Of a stretch of DNA of 64,000 bases, positions 58,501 to 64,000 are shown one piece after another. This stretch comes from Callorhinus ursinus (Eukaryota; Chordata; Mammalia; Carnivora; Otariidae), in the NCBI RefSeq assembly GCF_003265705.1, contig NW_020313005.1, positions 18,869,746 through 18,933,745 on the forward strand, given 5' to 3'. Each line of letters opens with the position of its first letter. Positions within the stretch are counted from its first letter, which is position 1. The notes below the pieces were generated by a model that saw only the letters and a program-made list of their open reading frames with translations, was not told the DNA's origin and did no database searches. The position numbers and the translations under genes were made by a program.

Positions 58501-60059
58501 AGCAAAAGACCAAGTCCAGGGCAGTGAGTTGTGAGCAGAAATGATATGTGAAACTTCTACATCGTAATCATAAGGACTGAGTATTGATTAAGATGGATTT
58601 AGGGTTTGACTGTTTTAGAAAAGTCAACTGATTCTGTATCCCCAAAGAGCAGGCAGGAGATTGATACTCAGAGACTTTCTCAAGAACCTTCCATTAACTG
58701 TTCTCATCAACTAGAGAATGAGAGATAATCTAGTGGCAAAAATCAGATTAAGAATGGTGCTTCCCTACACCAGACAGTTTGCAAATGGCCTCAATACAGC
58801 TATCACTAAATTGACTGAGCTATGAGCACAAAAGCTAAAACCTAAAAGAGATTTGCAAGGTATAAAAACTACAATCTGAAGAGATCATCGGGTGTGTGAA
58901 CTTTTACATGAAATTGATTAGAAACTCAAAAATTGAAAGCTATTTAGTTTGTGGGGCATTATATTAATGCAAAAAGCAAAACTCTTAGAAGTATAAAACT
59001 GTTCAATCCTTAAAGCTACACTTGGGCCCCAAACTTGCACTAACAGGAATTGGGCTGCAAAGATTGTGCAGTTCCAAAAAAGGCACATTTTCTAATACTG
59101 ATTCTAGATATATGTATAGAGACCCATGGAAAGGGTAAAAAAAAAAAAAAAAAACCCAGAGGGCAACGCAAGGAAAAATGCACAGTGAACTTACTTCCAG
59201 AGGGCAGAAGCAAGGGCAGCCAGCTCTGCTAAGCAAGGACCCTGCTCTACTCCCAGGACAGGGAGTCCCATAATTCATGCCCAGCAAGATTTGATGACCT
59301 TTGGTATTTCTCATTCTTTGCTTTCCAAGTGGGAGTTTTCATTCTAATTCTATTTTTCTTACTTGTATTAGTAAAGCTATAGGCTAAGCTGTTATAGTAA
59401 AAGATATCAAAATAGAAATTTATTTTGTTCTGAGCTAATATTCCAAATAGAGTGGACTCTAAGAAGCAACCTAAGGTCTTAGGCGGGTCAGGTAGAATAA
59501 TTATCCTTAATACATGATTGTAACCTCTTTTTCTGTGCCCAAATTGTTATGAATGCCTTGCTAGCTACAAGTCCAGAGTAAGCATACTATCTTTAAGGAG
59601 GTATCACAGAAGGTACACACATTACCTTTTACATATATTTAATTGACCCAAATTTTGTCACTTGTCTGAACCTAGCTGCAGGGGAATTTAGAAAATGTGG
59701 TCTGTAGCTGACTGGTTATGTCCCCCATGTAAAACTCTACTACTGAAGGAGGAAAAGGAGAAGGAATTCCTTGAGACAATTAGCCATCATATTAATTCAT
59801 TATTTTATACTGAGTGTAAAGTACTGGGATGAAGTTGCTTTGCCCTTTATTTGTTCATCATTAAACTATAAGAAGCTAAGGCCTCATGGAGAAAAACAAG
59901 CATCATCTAGATTACCTGAATTTTGAACAAGGTACATTAACTGAATGAGAATTTGGGTTATTAAAGAAGAGTTTTACTCTGTGGGAGTGGGGAGAGAGAA
60001 CACATGAAAATTTAGATGCCATAAGGGGAAAACTATGACAGTTTTCTCACTCAAGTCTA
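58501..60059. other. Unassigned DNA
   Basis: No gene recognised. The first 130 bases before and after 58500 ('ctgccttgtagctaggtatg', 'gagcagaaatgatatgtgaa') look like an old interspersed repeat of unknown family. An 18-base A-run lies at 59137-59154. Confidence 0.4.
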
Positions 60060-60440
60060 TAAGGGAAAATGTACAAGGATATTCATCATAGCATTATTCA
60101 GGGACAGGATATAGAAGTAAATCTAAGCGTTAATCTCTGGTAGAATAAATACATGAATGTGGTGGATGCATACAAGGTTTACTATTGAGCCGAGAGCAGC
60201 AGTAGATTACATGCATACATGGGATATTGATGCATCTTAAAGGCATAGTGCTAAGTAAAAAAAAATGATTTATATCTTAATACCATTTATATAAGTATAA
60301 AATATACTTCAAAATCTACCAATACATATATGCACAAATTCCAATAAAAATATACAAATTAACTTGTTAAAATGGTTACCTATGGGGGGGAAGAATTGAG
60401 AGTAGAGATCAAAATAAAAATGTGGAAAATTAAAATAAGA
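60060..60440 (+). mobile_element. Ancient L1 3' end, sense
   Basis: 'tcatcatagcattattcagg', 'ggcatagtgctaagtaaaaa' and 'ggttacctatgggggggaag' follow the order of an L1 ORF2 end plus 3' UTR. Strongly decayed. Confidence 0.6.
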
Positions 60441-60479
60441 GAAGATCCTTATATATACCAATGTTATTTCCTGACATGA

Positions 60480-61300
60480 ACTGCAAAGAAGGATTAACCA
60501 CCCTCTGAATCTGAGGTCTGAAAAGAAAAAAGAATGACTTATGAAAGAGGAGTAGAAAGCAACTAGGACTCTCACTACTGAAATAGAGTAACAGAGGTCA
60601 TACCTACAGTCCCTCCAAAACAACAATAAACTAGAAAAAATATACAAAACAATGCTTTCTAAGACATTGAATATAGACAACAAAACAAAGTGATCCCTGA
60701 GCAACAAGAACAAACAAGGCTAATTCTATAATAGCCCTGCTAATGGCCTGAAGAGAGTTTCCAGGCCACACCCCAGACAAAAATGGACAGCCTTCCTCAG
60801 TTGAAAAGATGTAACTGGAAATCTGAAGGCTAAGATGGCTAGAGCTTACAGAACAGAGTACTGGAGAGGATAAAGTTGAACAAAGAGAGAACTTGAATAT
60901 CTGCAAAGGATCCTACTGAAATCTTCAGCTGAGTACTGATTAACACATGCAGGGGAGGACACTATTAAAGGCCAGGGGGAAAACACACCGGAAATGATTA
61001 AAGGAAACAGTATCCAGCACTGACAGAGGATGAGAACAATACCTGTTTCCACCAGCCTAGAAAACCTAATAATTGAAAGAACATCAGGCAGAGTACCCAA
61101 AAGGGTTTTGCCTAAGTAGTAGGGCAAATTTAGTCGTAAGCCAAACATTGCAGTAACATTAATCCCCAAAAGAATCAATTGTTTCCAAGTAACTTACTGT
61201 GTTCTAGGACAAAGCTCAAGGATATTTATAGGTATAAAAAAATAGTTAGCATACAGCAAGATAAAATTTAGAACTTATGACAGCCAATAAAAATTTATAC
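60480..61300 (+). mobile_element. Probable ancient L1M 5' region, sense
   Basis: Shares wording with the 5' part of the 35.2-kb element ('gaagagagtttccaggccac', 'acttgaatatctgcaaagga', 'attgtttccaagtaacttac'). It lacks ORF2 and joins a 3' fragment at about 61300. Confidence 0.55.
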
Positions 61301-61304
61301 TAAT

Positions 61305-61721
61305 TTGAAATGATATATACTCCCTTATGTTTAGTGCAGCATTATTTAAAATAGCCAAGATATGGAAGCAGCCTGTGTTCATTGATAGATGTGTATATAT
61401 AAATATATGATGGAATATTATTCAGCCATAAAAAAGAGTGAGATCTTGACATTTACAAAAACATGCATGGACCTACAGAGTATTATGCTAGCTGAAATAA
61501 GTCAGACAGAGAAAGACAAAACCACATAATTTCATCTACATGTGGAATCTAAAAAACAAAATGAATAAACAAACAAAAAACATAAATAGACTCACAAATA
61601 CAGAGAACAAACTGTTGGTTGCCAGAAGGAAGGGAGTGGGAAGATGAGCAAAATAGGTGAAGGGGATAAAGAGGTACAAACTTCCAGTTATAAAATAAAT
61701 AAGTAACAAGGATGAAAGGTA
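61305..61721 (+). mobile_element. Old L1 3' end, sense
   Basis: 'gcattatttaaaatagccaa', 'tattatgctagctgaaataa' and 'ctgttggttgccagaaggaa' give an ORF2 end and 3' UTR. It is cut at the right by the young L1. Confidence 0.8.
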
Positions 61722-64000
61722 CACTCTCAGTAGATGCTAAAAAAGCATTTGACAAAGTACAACATCCTTTCTTGATCAAAACTCTTCAGAGTATAGGGAT
61801 AGAGGGTACATACCTCAATATCATAAAAGCCATCTATGAAAAACCCACAGCAAATGATCATTCTCCATGGGGAAAAACCGAGAGCTTTCCCCCTAAGGTC
61901 AGGAACGCGGCAGGGATGTCCAGTATCACCACGGCTATTCAACATACTATTAGAAGTCCTAGCCACAGCAATCAGACAATAAAAGAAATCAAAGGCATCC
62001 AAATCAGCAACGAAGAAGTCAAACTCTCACTGTCTGCAGATGATATGATACTTTATATGGAAAACCCAAGAGACTCCACCCCAAAACTGCTAGAACTCAT
62101 ACAGGAATTCAGTAAAGTGGCAGGATATAAAAATCAATGCACAGAAATCAGTGGCATTCCTATACACCAACAAGACAGAAGAAAGAGAAATTAAGGAGTC
62201 AATCCCCTTTACAATTGCACCCAAAACCATAAGATACCTAGGAATAAATTTAACCAAAGAGGCAAAGGATCTGTACTCAGAAAACTATAAAATATTCATG
62301 AAAGAAATTGAGGAAGACACAAAGAAATGGAAAAATGTTCCATGCTCATAGTTTGGAAGAACAAATATTGTGAAGATGTCAATGCTACCTAGAGCAATCT
62401 ACACATTCAATGAAATCCCCATCAAAATACCATCCACTTTTTTCAAATAAATGGAAAAAAATAATTCTAAAATTTGTATGGAACCAGAAAAGATCCCGAA
62501 TAGCCAGAGGAATGTTGAAAAAGAAAAGCAAAGCTGGCGGCATCACAATTCCGGACTTCAAGCTCTATTACAAAGTTGTCATCATCAAACCAGTATGGTA
62601 CTGGCACAAAAACAGACACATAGATCAATGGAACAGAATAGAGAGCCCAGAAATGGGCCCTCAACTCTATGGTCAACTCATCTTCGACAAGGCAGGAAAG
62701 AATGTCCAATGGAAAAAAGACAGTCTCTTCAAAAAATGGTGTTGAGAAAATTGGACAGCCACATGCAGAAGAATGAAACTGGACCATTTCCTTACACCAC
62801 ACACAAAAATAGACTCCAAATGGTTGGAAGACCTAAATGTGAGACAGGAGTCCATCAACATCCTAAAGGAGAACACAGGCAGCAACCTACTCGACCTCAG
62901 CTGCAGCAACTTCTTCCTAGAAACATGGCCAAAAGCAAGGGAAGCAAGGGCGAAAATGAACTATTGGGATTTCATCAAGATAAAAAGCCTTTGCACAGCA
63001 AAAGAAACAGTCCACAAAACCAAAAGACAACCAACAGAATGGAAGAAGATATTTGCAAATGACATATCAGATAAAGGTCTAGTATCCAAAATCTATAAAG
63101 AACTTGTCAAACTCAACACCCAAAGAACAAATGATCCAATCAAGAAATGGGCAGAAGACAAGAACAGACATTTTTCCAAAGAAGACAGCCAAATGGCCAA
63201 CAGACACATGTAAAAGTGGTCAACATCAGAAATCCAAATCAAAACTTCAATGAGATACCACCTCACACCAGCCAGAATGGCTAAAATTAACAATCTGGAA
63301 ATGACAGATGTTGGTAGGGATGCAGATAAAGGGGAACCCTCCTACACTGTTGGTGGGAATGCAAGCTGGTGCAGCCACTCTGGAAAACAGTGTGGAGGTT
63401 CCTCAAACAGTTGAAAATAGAGCTACCATACGACCCAGCAATTGCACTCCTGGGTATTTACCCCAAAGATACAAATATATCTTTGTACGTGCACCCCAAT
63501 GTTTATAGCAGCAATGTCCACAATAGCCAAACTGTGGAAAGAGCCAAGATGTCCATCGACAGATGAATGGATAAAGAAGATGTGGTATATATATACAATG
63601 GAATATTATGCAGCCATCCAAAGGAACGAAATCTTTCCATTTGCAATGACATGGATGGAACTGGAGGGTATTATGCTGGACGAAATTAGTCAATCAGAGA
63701 AAGATATGTATCATATGACTTCACTGATATGAGGAATTCTTAATCCCAGGAAACAAACTGAGGGTTGCTGGAGTGGGGGTGGGGTGGGAGGGATGGGGTG
63801 GCTGGGTGATAGACATTGGGGTGGGTATATGCTATGGTGAGCGCTGTGAATTGTGTAAGACTGTTGAATCACAGACCTGTACCTCTGAATCAAGTAATAC
63901 AATATATGTTAAAAAAGAAGAAGAAGAAGATAGCAGGAGGGGAAGAATGAAGGGGGGAAATCGGAGGGGGAGACGAATCATGAGAGATGATGGACTCTGA
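61722..64000 (+). mobile_element. Young carnivore L1, 5'-truncated (third copy), continues past the window
   Basis: Starts in the reverse transcriptase at [17 protein letters not shown], and keeps the approximately 80-base segment that the full-length copy lost. The active-site motif reads SADD instead of FADD ('ctgtctgcagatgatatg' near 62030). Frameshifts occur near 61860 and 62130, with stops such as 'tgctcatag' (about 62350) and TGA at 62744. The ORF2 end with YHMTSLI and stop at 63730-63732 and the G-rich 3' UTR follow. The window ends inside the 3' UTR, so tail and target duplication are not visible. Confidence 0.93.

Noticed and set aside
58470..58600. Possible relation to 23890-24000 as parts of one repeat family
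   Set aside because: Wording is suggestive only; I could not align the two pieces or name a family.

Overview
This is a stretch of mammalian nuclear DNA, AT-rich and almost entirely built from transposable-element fossils. No intact host protein-coding gene, exon or functional RNA gene could be supported. The lineage is readable from the repeats. Ten tRNA-Lys-type CAN-SINEs carry the body 'ggctcaggtcatgatc', a CT-rich block and an 'aaataaataaaatcttt' tail, and the youngest LINE-1 3' ends have the G-rich UTR and 'ggtgattaacataacataa' terminus typical of Carnivora. The SINE type fits arctoid caniforms (bears, seals, weasel relatives) better than dog or cat; that placement is inference from recalled repeat families.

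Layout. 0.1-4.3 kb: an ancient antisense L1 with younger L1 3' ends nested in it. 5.5-9.0 kb: ancient sense L1s nested three deep. 9.0-16.0 kb: the main element, a full-length carnivore L1 of about 7.0 kb with a 16-bp target-site duplication, CpG-rich 5' UTR, ORF1, ORF2 and 3' UTR; both ORFs are broken. 16.0-22.1 kb: remains of older L1s with a hAT element, two SINEs, a GATA microsatellite, a U6 snRNA/L1 chimeric retrocopy and an unassigned 140-codon minus-strand ORF. 22-28 kb: MIR, L2, an LTR-like fossil and SINEs. 28-31.5 kb: L1 fragments nested in an antisense L1. 31.5-35 kb: mostly unassigned DNA with MIR/L2. 35.2-41.3 kb: a near full-length ancient L1M-type element carrying a complex twin-primed L1 insertion, a SINE and a 105-bp L1 stub. 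41.3-46.5 kb: unassigned DNA with four SINEs. 46.5-49.7 kb: two 5'-truncated L1s in tandem. 49.7-53.2 kb: the longest mostly unassigned block. 53.2-58.5 kb: an L1ME with a Tigger-like insertion, MER5-type hAT elements and an antisense L1 interrupted by young L1 3' ends. 58.5-64 kb: unassigned DNA, old L1 pieces and a third young L1 that runs off the window end.

There are no operons or interacting genes. The three young L1 copies (9.0, 46.5 and 61.7 kb) share about 1.7-2 kb of closely similar ORF2/3' UTR in direct orientation and are potential recombination substrates. The most unusual items are the unassigned ORF at 17.7-18.1 kb, the U6-L1 chimera at 21.4-21.6 kb and the composite L1 insertion at 36.5-37.2 kb. 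Repeat family names are from memory and need confirmation with a repeat library.
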